A stretch of DNA of 45,577 bases from NCBI GenBank assembly GCA_964619485.1, contig CAZUCI010000015.1, positions 1 through 45,577 on the forward strand. Reading direction: 5' to 3'. The notes beneath the pieces are model-generated. The model was not told where the DNA came from. It ran no database searches and saw nothing but the letters and a program-made list of their open reading frames with translations. Both the position numbers and the translations under genes were made by a program. Shown piece after piece: positions 7,493 through 14,832 of this stretch. Each line of letters begins with the position of its first letter. Within the stretch, counting starts at the first letter, position 1. Source of the DNA: UBA2882 sp964619485 (GTDB lineage: Bacteria; Bacillota; Clostridia; Lachnospirales; Lachnospiraceae).

Positions 7493-9790
7493 ATGACATT
7501 AGAAAGAGAAATTATTGAGATGAAAATGGAAGAACAGCTGCAGGAAATTGCAAATGTCCGCTACGGCAGGAAAATCGCGGATTGCAGCGATGCAGAGCTT
7601 TACTATTGTATTTTACAGTTGACCAAGGGACTTAACAGTGCGACGGAGCCTATTTCCGGGGCAAAGAAGGTTTACTATATTTCAGCAGAATTTTTGATTG
7701 GAAAGCTTCTTTCCAACAATCTGATTAATTTAGGGGTATATGACAAATTAGAAGAGATTTTGAAAAAACATGGAAAAGACTTATCCAAAATAGAGGAAAT
7801 TGAGCCGGAACCATCTTTGGGAAATGGTGGACTGGGACGTCTTGCAGCATGTTTTCTGGATTCCATTGCAACACTTGGTTTATGTGGTGATGGAATTGGT
7901 TTAAATTATCATTTTGGGCTGTTTAAACAGGAGTTTAAAAATCTGAAGCAGACCGCTGAAAAGAACCAGTGGATTGGGCCGGAGAGCTGGTTAAATAAAA
8001 CAGATATTTCCTTTGATATCCCATTTGGCGATCATATGGTGAAATCCAAGCTTTATGACATTGATGTCGTTGGATATGAAGGTGGTGTCAACAAGCTGAG
8101 ACTGTTTGATGTTGAAACAGTTGATGAAAGTATAGTTAAAAAGGGAATCGATTTTGACAAGGAAGATATTGAGAAGAATCTGACCTTATTTTTATATCCG
8201 GATGATTCTGACGAGGCGGGAAATCTTCTTCGTATTTATCAGCAGTATTTTATGGTAAGCAATGCGGCACAGCTGATTTTAAAAGAGCTGAAGGATAAAA
8301 AGGTAGATTTGCGTAAAATGTATGACCATGTTGTCATTCAGATTAATGATACTCATCCAACGATGGTGATTCCGGAGTTGATTCGAATCCTGGTGGATGA
8401 AAAAGCATTTACCATGGATGAGGCAATTGAGGTGGTAAGTAAAACCTGCGCGTACACCAATCACACCATCCTGGCAGAGGCATTGGAAAAATGGCCGCTG
8501 AAATATCTGGAGAAGGTTGTTCCACAGCTTGTTCCGATTATCAAGGAATTAGATGCACGTGTTGCAGCAAAATATAAAGATGAAAAGGTTCAGATTATTG
8601 ACAAGGATGAGCGTGTTCATATGGCTCATATTGATATCCATTACGGTTTCTCTGTAAATGGTGTTGCGGCAATTCATACAGAAATTTTAAAGACAACAGA
8701 GCTGAATGCTTTTTATAAAATTTATCCGGAAAAATTCAATAATAAGACAAATGGAATTACCTTTAGAAGATGGCTCCTTTCCTGCAACAGACCACTTGCA
8801 AAATTGATTTCCGATACCATTGGAAATGGTTTTAAGAAAAATGCAGAGGAATTAGAGAAGCTGATGAGCAAAATCAATGATCAGCATTTCTTAAACCAGC
8901 TGGAAGAAATCAAGCAGATTAAGAAGGAAGAACTTGCCGCCTATATCAAAGAGGCAGAGGGGGTTGAACTGAATACGGAGTCTATCTTTGACATTCAGAT
9001 TAAGAGACTTCACGAGTACAAGCGTCAGCAGATGAACGCCCTTTATATTATTCACAAGTATCTGGAGATTAAAGGTGGAAAGAAACCGGCTACACCAGTC
9101 ACCTTTATTTTTGGAGCAAAGGCAGCACCGGCTTATGTGATTGCCCAGGATATTATCCACCTGATTCTCTGTCTGCAGGAAATCGTGAATAAGGACCCTG
9201 ATGTTTCTCCATATATGAAGGTTGTTATGGTGGAGAATTATAATGTAAGCTACGCAGAAAAGCTGATTCCGGCCTGCGATATCTCTGAACAGATTTCTCT
9301 TGCCAGCAAGGAAGCATCCGGAACCGGAAATATGAAGTTTATGCTGAACGGAGCAATTACGCTTGGAACCAGTGATGGAGCCAATGTGGAAATCAATGAT
9401 CTGGTTGGCGATGATAATATTTATGTATTTGGCGAGAAGTCAGAGAAGGTCATTGCTCATTATGAAAAGGCCGATTATGTTTCCAAAAAATTCTATGATA
9501 ATGATCCGATGATTAAAGAAGCAGTTGATTTTATTATCAGTAAGCAGATGCTTGCAGTCGGTGATAAAACAAACCTGGAGCGACTTTACAAAGAGCTTTT
9601 GAATAAGGACTGGTTTATGACTCTGCTTGATTTCAGAGATTATGTGGTTACCAAGGATACCATGCTGGAGGATTACAGGGATCGTGAGAAGTGGAAAAAG
9701 ATGATGCTTGTCAACATTGCGAAAGCAGGATTTTTCTCATCTGACCGTACCATTGCTGAATACAATCGTGACATTTGGAAATTGAGCTGA
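7493..9790 (+). CDS. glgP: Glycogen/maltodextrin phosphorylase (GT35)
   Basis: The enzyme releases glucose-1-phosphate from the non-reducing ends of alpha-1,4-glucans using pyridoxal phosphate. The cofactor lysine is K615 in GTGNMKFMLNGA. Other family motifs are GNGGLGRLAACF-like sequence near residue 110 and the DTHPT and IQIKRLHEYKRQ stretches. Length (765 residues) is normal. I chose ATG 7493 because AGGAGG stands 7 bases upstream; the in-frame ATG at 7472 has no ribosome site and would itself contain it. malQ follows after 30 bases, so the two are probably one operon for glycogen or maltodextrin breakdown. Whether the enzyme prefers glycogen (GlgP) or maltodextrin (MalP) cannot be read from sequence. 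Confidence 0.96.
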   Translation: MTLEREIIEMKMEEQLQEIANVRYGRKIADCSDAELYYCILQLTKGLNSATEPISGAKKVYYISAEFLIGKLLSNNLINLGVYDKLEEILKKHGKDLSKIEEIEPEPSLGNGGLGRLAACFLDSIATLGLCGDGIGLNYHFGLFKQEFKNLKQTAEKNQWIGPESWLNKTDISFDIPFGDHMVKSKLYDIDVVGYEGGVNKLRLFDVETVDESIVKKGIDFDKEDIEKNLTLFLYPDDSDEAGNLLRIYQQYFMVSNAAQLILKELKDKKVDLRKMYDHVVIQINDTHPTMVIPELIRILVDEKAFTMDEAIEVVSKTCAYTNHTILAEALEKWPLKYLEKVVPQLVPIIKELDARVAAKYKDEKVQIIDKDERVHMAHIDIHYGFSVNGVAAIHTEILKTTELNAFYKIYPEKFNNKTNGITFRRWLLSCNRPLAKLISDTIGNGFKKNAEELEKLMSKINDQHFLNQLEEIKQIKKEELAAYIKEAEGVELNTESIFDIQIKRLHEYKRQQMNALYIIHKYLEIKGGKKPATPVTFIFGAKAAPAYVIAQDIIHLILCLQEIVNKDPDVSPYMKVVMVENYNVSYAEKLIPACDISEQISLASKEASGTGNMKFMLNGAITLGTSDGANVEINDLVGDDNIYVFGEKSEKVIAHYEKADYVSKKFYDNDPMIKEAVDFIISKQMLAVGDKTNLERLYKELLNKDWFMTLLDFRDYVVTKDTMLEDYRDREKWKKMMLVNIAKAGFFSSDRTIAEYNRDIWKLS

Positions 9791-9820
9791 TAAAAATGCC
9801 AAAGTAAGGAACCTTAAACT

Positions 9821-11302
9821 ATGAGAAAATGTGGTGTTTTGTGCCCAATCTTCAGCCTCCCATCCCCATATGGAATAGGGACGCTGGGAAAGAGCGCCTA
9901 TGAATTTGTAGATCAATTAAAGAAAGCTGGTCAGGGCTACTGGCAGATTTTACCTTTGGGACAGACTGGATATGGAGATTCTCCATATCAGTCTTTTTCC
10001 ACCTTTGCAGGAAATCCCTATTTTATTGATTTAGATTATTTAAGGGAAGAGGGACTGCTGACCGTTACAGAATGTGAGCAGGTGGAAGTGTGTGATAACC
10101 CGGACTACATAGATTATGAGAAGATGTATTACTCTAGATATAAGGTTCTTCGTCTGGCATTTGAACGTTTTAATCCAGTAGAAGCGAAGGGGTATGATAA
10201 ATTTGTAAAAAAGAATGCTTTCTGGCTTCAGGATTATGCGCTCTATATGGCGGTCAAGGACAGTTTTGGAGGAAAGCCATTCACAGACTGGGATACGGAT
10301 ATCAGACTTCGCAAAAAGAAGGCAATGGCCCGCTATGCACTTGAATTGGATACGGAGATTCGTTTTTATGAATTTATGCAGTATTACTTTTCCAGGCAGT
10401 GGAAGAAGTTAAAGAAATATGCCAATAAAAATGGAATTGAGATTATTGGAGATATTCCAATTTATGTGGCATTTGACAGTGCAGATACCTGGGCAAATCC
10501 AACCCTGTTTCAGCTGGATGATGCGGGATTTCCAATTGGAGTGGCAGGCTGCCCACCGGATTGTTTCTCGGAAACCGGACAGCTCTGGGGAAATCCGTTG
10601 TATGACTGGAATTATCATAAGCAGACAGGCTATCAATGGTGGATGCAGAGAATTGCCCATTGCTTTAAATTATATGATGTGGTACGTATTGATCATTTCC
10701 GTGGCTTTGAATCCTATTATTCCATTCCATACGGAGATCCGACAGCGGAGTTTGGACATTGGGAAAAGGGACCGGGCTATGAATTGTTTGCCAAAATGAA
10801 GGAGACTTTAGGCTCCTGCAAGGTGATTGCAGAGGATCTGGGGCTTTTGACGGATGAAGTAATAGCGTTGGTAAAAAAGACAGGTTATCCGGGAATGAAA
10901 ATTATCCAGTTCGCCTTTAACAATTATGAGGACAATGATTATCTGCCTCACAACTATGATAAAAATTGTTTTGTATATACCGGAACCCATGATAATGATA
11001 CAACGATAGGGTGGCTTGCAACAGTAAAGCCTGAAGATAAAAAGTTTATCAAGGAATATTGCCACTGCAGAAATGATAAGGATGTTCCAAAGGCGTTGAT
11101 ACGGCTCTGCCTGATGAGTGCTGCCAATACCGCAATTGTCCCAATCCAGGATTATCTGGGTCTGGATGGCAGCGCAAGAATCAACATGCCGTCAACCCTG
11201 GGAGACAACTGGAAATGGAGAATGCTCCCGGGACAATTTAGTGATGATATTGTCAGTGAAATGAAACAATTGGCGAAGATCAGCTTTCGCCTTCCAAAGT
11301 AA
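9821..11302 (+). CDS. malQ: 4-alpha-glucanotransferase (amylomaltase, GH77)
   Basis: The enzyme transfers alpha-1,4-glucan chains between maltodextrins, making longer substrates for the phosphorylase encoded just upstream. Catalytic residues of GH77 are visible: nucleophile D291 in RIDHFRGF, acid/base E338 in AEDLG and D391 in GTHDNDT. The length (493) is that of the bacterial short amylomaltases. AAGGAA lies ahead of the ATG. The last 23 bases overlap the 3' end of the convergent CYTH gene. Confidence 0.97.
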   Translation: MRKCGVLCPIFSLPSPYGIGTLGKSAYEFVDQLKKAGQGYWQILPLGQTGYGDSPYQSFSTFAGNPYFIDLDYLREEGLLTVTECEQVEVCDNPDYIDYEKMYYSRYKVLRLAFERFNPVEAKGYDKFVKKNAFWLQDYALYMAVKDSFGGKPFTDWDTDIRLRKKKAMARYALELDTEIRFYEFMQYYFSRQWKKLKKYANKNGIEIIGDIPIYVAFDSADTWANPTLFQLDDAGFPIGVAGCPPDCFSETGQLWGNPLYDWNYHKQTGYQWWMQRIAHCFKLYDVVRIDHFRGFESYYSIPYGDPTAEFGHWEKGPGYELFAKMKETLGSCKVIAEDLGLLTDEVIALVKKTGYPGMKIIQFAFNNYEDNDYLPHNYDKNCFVYTGTHDNDTTIGWLATVKPEDKKFIKEYCHCRNDKDVPKALIRLCLMSAANTAIVPIQDYLGLDGSARINMPSTLGDNWKWRMLPGQFSDDIVSEMKQLAKISFRLPK

Positions 11303-11810
11303 AAACAGGACCGCCCTTGCTGATGTTTGAATTATGATAGGAACGATTGTCTGTGACATCAGCAAGGAACCAGTCCTCCATCTGGTAAGCATTAGCTAAC
11401 TCGATGGTTGGAAATTCCACCTCTGCCATGATGAGACCGGTTGGCATATGAAAGACATCTAATTCCACTTTTAAATTTAATCCGGCTGGGAGTGCTTCCA
11501 CGCCATTCTTTTTTAAAAGAATCATGTCAAAAACGGGATTGGTTAAGGGAATGATATAGCGGGTCTTTTTGATGACAAGGCCATCGGCTTTTGGAAGCAG
11601 ATGGTTGTATGCAGCCTGGTGCAGCGGAAGATTGGCTTCTTCTCGGGCTAACAGACCCTTGCCTTTATAGGTTAGATAGTAGGTTTCGTTTTCCTTTCTT
11701 GCACGTATGACAGGATCGGTGCAAAGATATGCCTGTTCCATCTCTAATTTTTCAAAGTTCTCCAGATTTTCGGGGAGCTTTTTTATTGTAAATTTTCTTT
11801 CGATTTCCAT
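11280..11810 (-). CDS. CYTH domain protein (triphosphate tunnel metalloenzyme family)
   Basis: The 176-residue product begins with MEIERKF, the ExExK signature of the CYTH fold (E2, E4, K6). Charged strands typical of the tunnel follow (IRARKENETYYLTYKG, KKTRYIIPL, KVELDVF, AEVEFP). Members hydrolyse inorganic tripolyphosphate or thiamine triphosphate, or act as class IV adenylate cyclases; the activity here is not decidable, although this short stand-alone form resembles bacterial tripolyphosphatases. AAAGGA lies about 10 bases before the ATG. The gene runs against malQ and shares its final 23 bases with it. Confidence 0.88.
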   Translation of the reverse strand: MEIERKFTIKKLPENLENFEKLEMEQAYLCTDPVIRARKENETYYLTYKGKGLLAREEANLPLHQAAYNHLLPKADGLVIKKTRYIIPLTNPVFDMILLKKNGVEALPAGLNLKVELDVFHMPTGLIMAEVEFPTIELANAYQMEDWFLADVTDNRSYHNSNISKGGPVFTLEGES

Positions 11811-12028
11811 TGGTCATAGATCCTTTCCTATTTCTTTTGATTATATTGTATAGTATGTGCAATTCTTTTTCAATTGGGGGAGTTTTCGAAGGATTATTTT
11901 AGAATATCATAACATGACAGGAAAATTATATCCTCGCGGGAATTATATTAAAGTAAATTAAGCATATTAAACTCATATGAAACCGTTGAAATGACTTGAA
12001 AAAGTTTGTAATAGAAAATAGAATAAAG

Positions 12029-12128
12029 NNNNNNNNNNNNNNNNNNNNNNNNNNNNNNNNNNNNNNNNNNNNNNNNNNNNNNNNNNNNNNNNNNNNNNNN
12101 NNNNNNNNNNNNNNNNNNNNNNNNNNNN
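12029..12128. other. Assembly gap of 100 N
   Basis: Exactly 100 N, the usual placeholder for a gap of unknown size. It abuts the 7-bp repeat at 12129, which is the likely reason for the failed assembly. The rest of 11811-12245 holds only A/T-rich sequence without a gene. Confidence 0.98.
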
Positions 12129-12188
12129 GAAGAAGGAAGAAGGAAGAAGGAAGAAGGAAGAAGGAAGAAGGAAGAAGGAAGAAGGAAG
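12129..12188. repeat. 7-bp tandem repeat (GAAGAAG), purine-only, left end lost in the gap
   Basis: About eight uninterrupted heptamer units GAAGAAG, decaying after 12188 into GAAAGAA-like sequence up to about 12228. The plus strand is nearly all purine for 100 bases. The array ends about 18 bases before the GGAGG of the DJ-1/PfpI gene, so it lies in that gene's leader or promoter region. Its true length is unknown because it runs into the N gap. Confidence 0.93.
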
Positions 12189-12245
12189 AAAGAAGAAAGA
12201 GGAAAGAAGAAAGAAAAAAGAAAAAAGTAAGCGGAGGAAGCAGAA

Positions 12246-12809
12246 ATGGCAAAAATTGGCGTTTTTTTTGGCGAAGGTTATGAAGAGTGTGAAGCTCTTT
12301 TAGTAGTGGACTTATGCAGAAGAGCAGGAATTGAGGTTGAGACGGTTTCTATTACAGAAGAAAAGTGTGTAATAAGCGCTCATAAAGTACCAATTTTGAT
12401 GGATACAATTTTAGCGGAGGTAGATTTTGATTCTATTGATATGATTGTATTACCGGGTGGTTTGCCTGGAACAACAAATCTGGAGGCATGTGAACCGCTG
12501 ATGGAACAGTTGGACGCATTTTATCAAAACGGAAGATATCTCAGCGCAATCTGTGCAGCTCCCAGTATTTTCGGACACAGAGGGTATTTAAAGGGGCGTA
12601 ATGCCATTTCATATCCAAGCTTTGTCGATGATTTAGAGGGAGCAATAGTAAAAGGAAAGCCTGTTGAAATTTCCGATTTTATTATTACAGGTCAGGGACT
12701 TGGGGCAGGAATCGAATTTGCGCTGGCGATTGTGGAACGTTTAAAAGGAAAAGAGACAGCAGAAAAGATTGCAGGTGCCATTGTTCATAAGAGATCAACT
12801 GAGATTTAG
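12246..12809 (+). CDS. DJ-1/PfpI family protein
   Basis: The 187-residue protein has the flavodoxin-like DJ-1/ThiJ fold. The reactive cysteine is C103 in AICAAPS (nucleophile elbow), and E16 in GYEECEALLVVD corresponds to the glutamate that lowers its pKa; MIVLPGGLPGT is the usual oxyanion-region loop. Close relatives are annotated as DJ-1 family glyoxalase III/protein deglycase or as YajL-type chaperones; which activity applies is open. A good ribosome site, GGAGG, is 8 bases before the ATG. The gene is preceded by the 7-bp purine repeat and followed by a long non-coding stretch. Confidence 0.93.
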   Translation: MAKIGVFFGEGYEECEALLVVDLCRRAGIEVETVSITEEKCVISAHKVPILMDTILAEVDFDSIDMIVLPGGLPGTTNLEACEPLMEQLDAFYQNGRYLSAICAAPSIFGHRGYLKGRNAISYPSFVDDLEGAIVKGKPVEISDFIITGQGLGAGIEFALAIVERLKGKETAEKIAGAIVHKRSTEI

Positions 12810-12889
12810 AAGAATCGAGATTTATCAGGAAAATGAAAGGCTGTGAAGCTTACATCGTTTCCATGAGGACACGTTTAGAGATGTTTGCG

Positions 12890-12922
12890 AAAATGAGCCT
12901 GCAAAAATAAGCCTGCAAAAAT
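12890..12922. repeat. Short direct repeat (14-bp period)
   Basis: GAGCCTGCAAAAAT and AAGCCTGCAAAAAT stand directly after each other from about 12895. They mark the start of the roughly 1 kb gene-free stretch 12810-13803, whose other contents are listed separately. Confidence 0.6.
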
Positions 12923-12925
12923 CCG

Positions 12926-12967
12926 TTTTGGACGTCAGGATTGTGAATGTCCGATGTACGTCCAAAA
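12926..12967. other. Hairpin with 10-bp perfect stem
   Basis: TTTTGGACGT (12926-12935) pairs with ACGTCCAAAA (12958-12967) around 22 bases. TACGTCCAAA recurs at 13102, in both cases followed shortly by GTTTACATAA. Confidence 0.65.
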
Positions 12968-13019
12968 TGGATGACATAAGTTGTTTACATAATTGAAAAT
13001 AGATGATTTGTTCATCGTT

Positions 13020-13076
13020 ATTGGGCGCCAGGAGACATTTCATGCTTCTGGCGTCCAATATTTCCCTGATTTTTTT
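13020..13076 (+). terminator. Strong hairpin followed by a T run
   Basis: ATTGGGCGCCAGGAG (13020-13034) pairs with CTTCTGGCGTCCAAT (13045-13059): 15 pairs, two of them G-T wobbles, around a 10-base loop. Seven T occur at 13070-13076, after an 10-base gap. It could end transcription from the DJ-1/PfpI gene or from an unseen small RNA; the distance to the T run is longer than usual. Confidence 0.45.
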
Positions 13077-13227
13077 CTGTAGGATTAGAGTTGAAACGCT
13101 CTACGTCCAAATAGTTTACATAACATGAATTTGCGTTTGCTAATTGATGGAGGATGGTTAAGCAATTGGGCTTTGACCAGGAGGAGAAGTGATAATAGCG
13201 GTTGGACAGGAAGCCTTTTCAATTTTT

Positions 13228-13350
13228 ATGTAGTTATTTTTCATGTAGTGAATTTTTACTTGGCTATTTTTCAAGAAGTGGATTTTCACTTGGCTATTTT
13301 TCAAGAAGTTGATTTTCACTTGGCTATTTTTCAAAAAGTTGATTTTGATT
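13228..13350. repeat. 30-bp tandem repeat array
   Basis: Three nearly identical 30-base units start at 13258, 13288 and 13318 (ACTTGGCTATTTTTCAAGAA then GTKGATTTTC), with a diverged unit at 13228 and decayed sequence after 13348. One plus frame (13125-13358) stays open and reads as a 10-residue repeat LAIFQEVDFH, but it lacks a ribosome site and I do not call it a gene. Confidence 0.85.
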
Positions 13351-13397
13351 TTGGTTAATTCTCAAAAAGTTGATTTTCGTGAAGTTAATTTTCATAG

Positions 13398-13645
13398 TTT
13401 TCGATATAGACATCAAGAATTCCTATATCGAAAGAAAAATAAGCAAAATGGTTTACATAATGAAGTTATGTAAACTAATTTTCGATATACGCAACCATTT
13501 TTCCTATATCGAAGAAAATCATGGAAAAAGTTTCGATATACAATTATTTTTTTCCATATCGAAAGAATTGTGTTATGTAAACCGATAATGTGATTTTGCA
13601 GCAAAAAATATTTCGATATAGGAAAAGACTTCTGCTATATCGAAA
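13398..13645. repeat. Four hairpins sharing the stem TTTCGATATA
   Basis: Inverted pairs of the same sequence occur at 13398-13434, 13479-13513, 13531-13565 and 13611-13644. Each has a left arm TTTCGATATA(G/C) and a right arm (C)TATATCGAAA with 13-16 bases between. The intervening loops differ. The stems are conserved while loops and spacers are not. Confidence 0.88.
13451..13475. other. Perfect 10-bp hairpin GTTTACATAA/TTATGTAAAC
   Basis: The two arms (13451-13460 and 13466-13475) flank a 5-base loop. The same 10-mer occurs singly at 12983, 13114 and, inverted, at 13573. Confidence 0.8.
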
Positions 13646-13715
13646 AACTTAGAACGTTTCAACCAACTCCCAATTTAAATATAAAATTAAATATAAATTT
13701 TAATATAATAGATAT

Positions 13716-13755
13716 AAAAAGAGCTGTGCACCATTTTGATGCAGCAGCCCTTTTT
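13716..13755 (-). terminator. Terminator downstream of the spore protein gene (possibly two-way)
   Basis: Read on the minus strand, AAAAAGGGCTGCTGCA pairs with TGCACAGCTCTTTTT with one bulge and one wobble, and TTTTTAT follows. It lies 50 bases after the stop of the spore protein gene; the stem is flanked by T runs on both strands. Confidence 0.7.
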
Positions 13756-13803
13756 GCGTTATTAACAGAAAGTGTTAACAATCGCTGTTCATGTTAAGAG
13801 AGA

Positions 13804-13995
13804 TTATTTCATCTGCTCTTCCTGTTTCTTAATCATTCTTCGAACCATTTCGCCACCGATAGAACCTGCTTCACGAGAAGTTAAGTCACCATTGTAACCT
13901 TCTTTTAAGCTTACACCAAGTTCACTGGCAATCTCAGTTTTGAAACGATCTAATGCAGCCTTGGCTTCCATTTTGTTTGTTCCCTGTTTAGACAT
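13804..13995 (-). CDS. Alpha/beta-type small acid-soluble spore protein (SASP)
   Basis: The 63-residue protein belongs to the SASP family that coats and protects DNA in dormant spores. The GPR protease recognition segment is visible (KTEIASELGV), as is the conserved C-terminal DNA-binding part with YNGDLTSREAGSIGGEMVRRM. I place the start at 13995, because GGAGG stands 8 bases before that ATG; a longer in-frame start at 14010 would overlap the ribosome site. Expression is expected in the forespore (sigma-G), but I could not pick out a convincing sigma-G promoter. The gene shows that the organism is a spore former. Confidence 0.96.
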   Translation of the reverse strand: MSKQGTNKMEAKAALDRFKTEIASELGVSLKEGYNGDLTSREAGSIGGEMVRRMIKKQEEQMK

Positions 13996-14257
13996 AGTTT
14001 TCACCTCCAAATTTATTTTTTTTCTATTCTCAAGATAAGTGACTCTGCACTTACCTTAAGAATTGGTTCTTTTGGTTTGCGCTTTGCCTGCTTATCTTGA
14101 TGTTAGTATTGACCGTGAAAAAAATTTTATGATGGAAACTTTTGTAATAAAAAAGGAAAGAAAAGCAAAAAATAAAATTGTTTTATTTACGAAAAGATAG
14201 GTTTGTGCAATAATATTAGTTGGGGATAAATACAACAGAAAAGGATGGGGAGTTAAA

Positions 14258-14812
14258 ATGGAAATACTTGATGTGGTAGATGAAAATGGTATTCCAACAG
14301 GAGAAACTGTCGCAAGGGATACTGCACACAAAAAAGGAATCAGACATCGTACAGCACATGTCTGGATTGTAAGAAAAAGAAGCAATAATGAAATTGAAGT
14401 TCTTTTGCAGAAGAGAAGTCGGAATAAAGACTCTTATCCAGGATGCTTTGATATTTCAAGCGCAGGACATATACCTGCCGGTGAAGAAATCATTCCATCG
14501 GCACTGCGGGAGCTGAAAGAGGAGCTGGGACTTCAGGTTTTGGCTCAGGATTTGATTTTTTGCGGAAATCGAACTTTTTTCCATAAAGAAATTTTTCATG
14601 GTAGTCCATTTTTAGACAGTCAGTTTAGCGCAGTCTATCTGCTGGTTTGTGACAGGGATGCAGAAAGCATGAAGATTCAGAAGGAAGAAATTGAAGAAGT
14701 GGTTTGGATTGATCTGGAAATTGCCATGAATGCAGTAAAGCATGATACCATTTCTCATTGCATTGCCCTTGAGGAGCTTTTGATGGTTGAAAGGGCCTGT
14801 AGCAGTATTTGA
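14258..14812 (+). CDS. Nudix hydrolase
   Basis: The product (184 residues) carries a complete Nudix box: G70, E76, R84-E85, E88-E89 and G91 are in the exact GX5EX7REUXEEXGU spacing. The N-terminal part (DVVDENG, followed by HRTAHVWIV and LLQKRS) resembles the IPP-isomerase-like branch of Nudix enzymes (YfcD-like). It should hydrolyse a nucleoside-diphosphate-linked substrate; the substrate is not predictable. A GGGGAG ribosome site precedes the ATG. The next gene starts about 20 bases after the stop, so the two may be co-transcribed. Confidence 0.95.
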   Translation: MEILDVVDENGIPTGETVARDTAHKKGIRHRTAHVWIVRKRSNNEIEVLLQKRSRNKDSYPGCFDISSAGHIPAGEEIIPSALRELKEELGLQVLAQDLIFCGNRTFFHKEIFHGSPFLDSQFSAVYLLVCDRDAESMKIQKEEIEEVVWIDLEIAMNAVKHDTISHCIALEELLMVERACSSI

Positions 14813-14832
14813 TAGAAGGTAGGAATAAACAA

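Larger units (their letters stand above)
13090..13663. mobile_element. Candidate non-autonomous element (MITE-like) with terminal inverted repeats
   Basis: GTTGAAACGCTCTACGT (13090-13106) is the reverse complement, with 2 mismatches, of the sequence ending in CGTTTCAAC at 13663. Between these ends lie a 30-bp tandem array, five hairpins and no credible gene. The size (574 bp), the A/T-rich hairpin-filled interior and the inverted ends fit a miniature element. I could not see a target-site duplication, so the call is tentative. Confidence 0.4.

Noticed and set aside
13125..13358. 77-codon frame over the 30-bp array
   Set aside because: No ribosome site; low-complexity translation produced by a repeat whose unit is a multiple of three.
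13398..13645. CRISPR-like array
   Set aside because: The repeats are inverted pairs forming hairpins, with irregular spacing and no spacer pattern; no cas genes in the window.
14029..14099. CAAGATAAG/CTTATCTTG inverted repeat upstream of the spore protein gene as an operator
   Set aside because: Arms are 52 bases apart and do not coincide with a recognisable sigma-G promoter; too weak to call.
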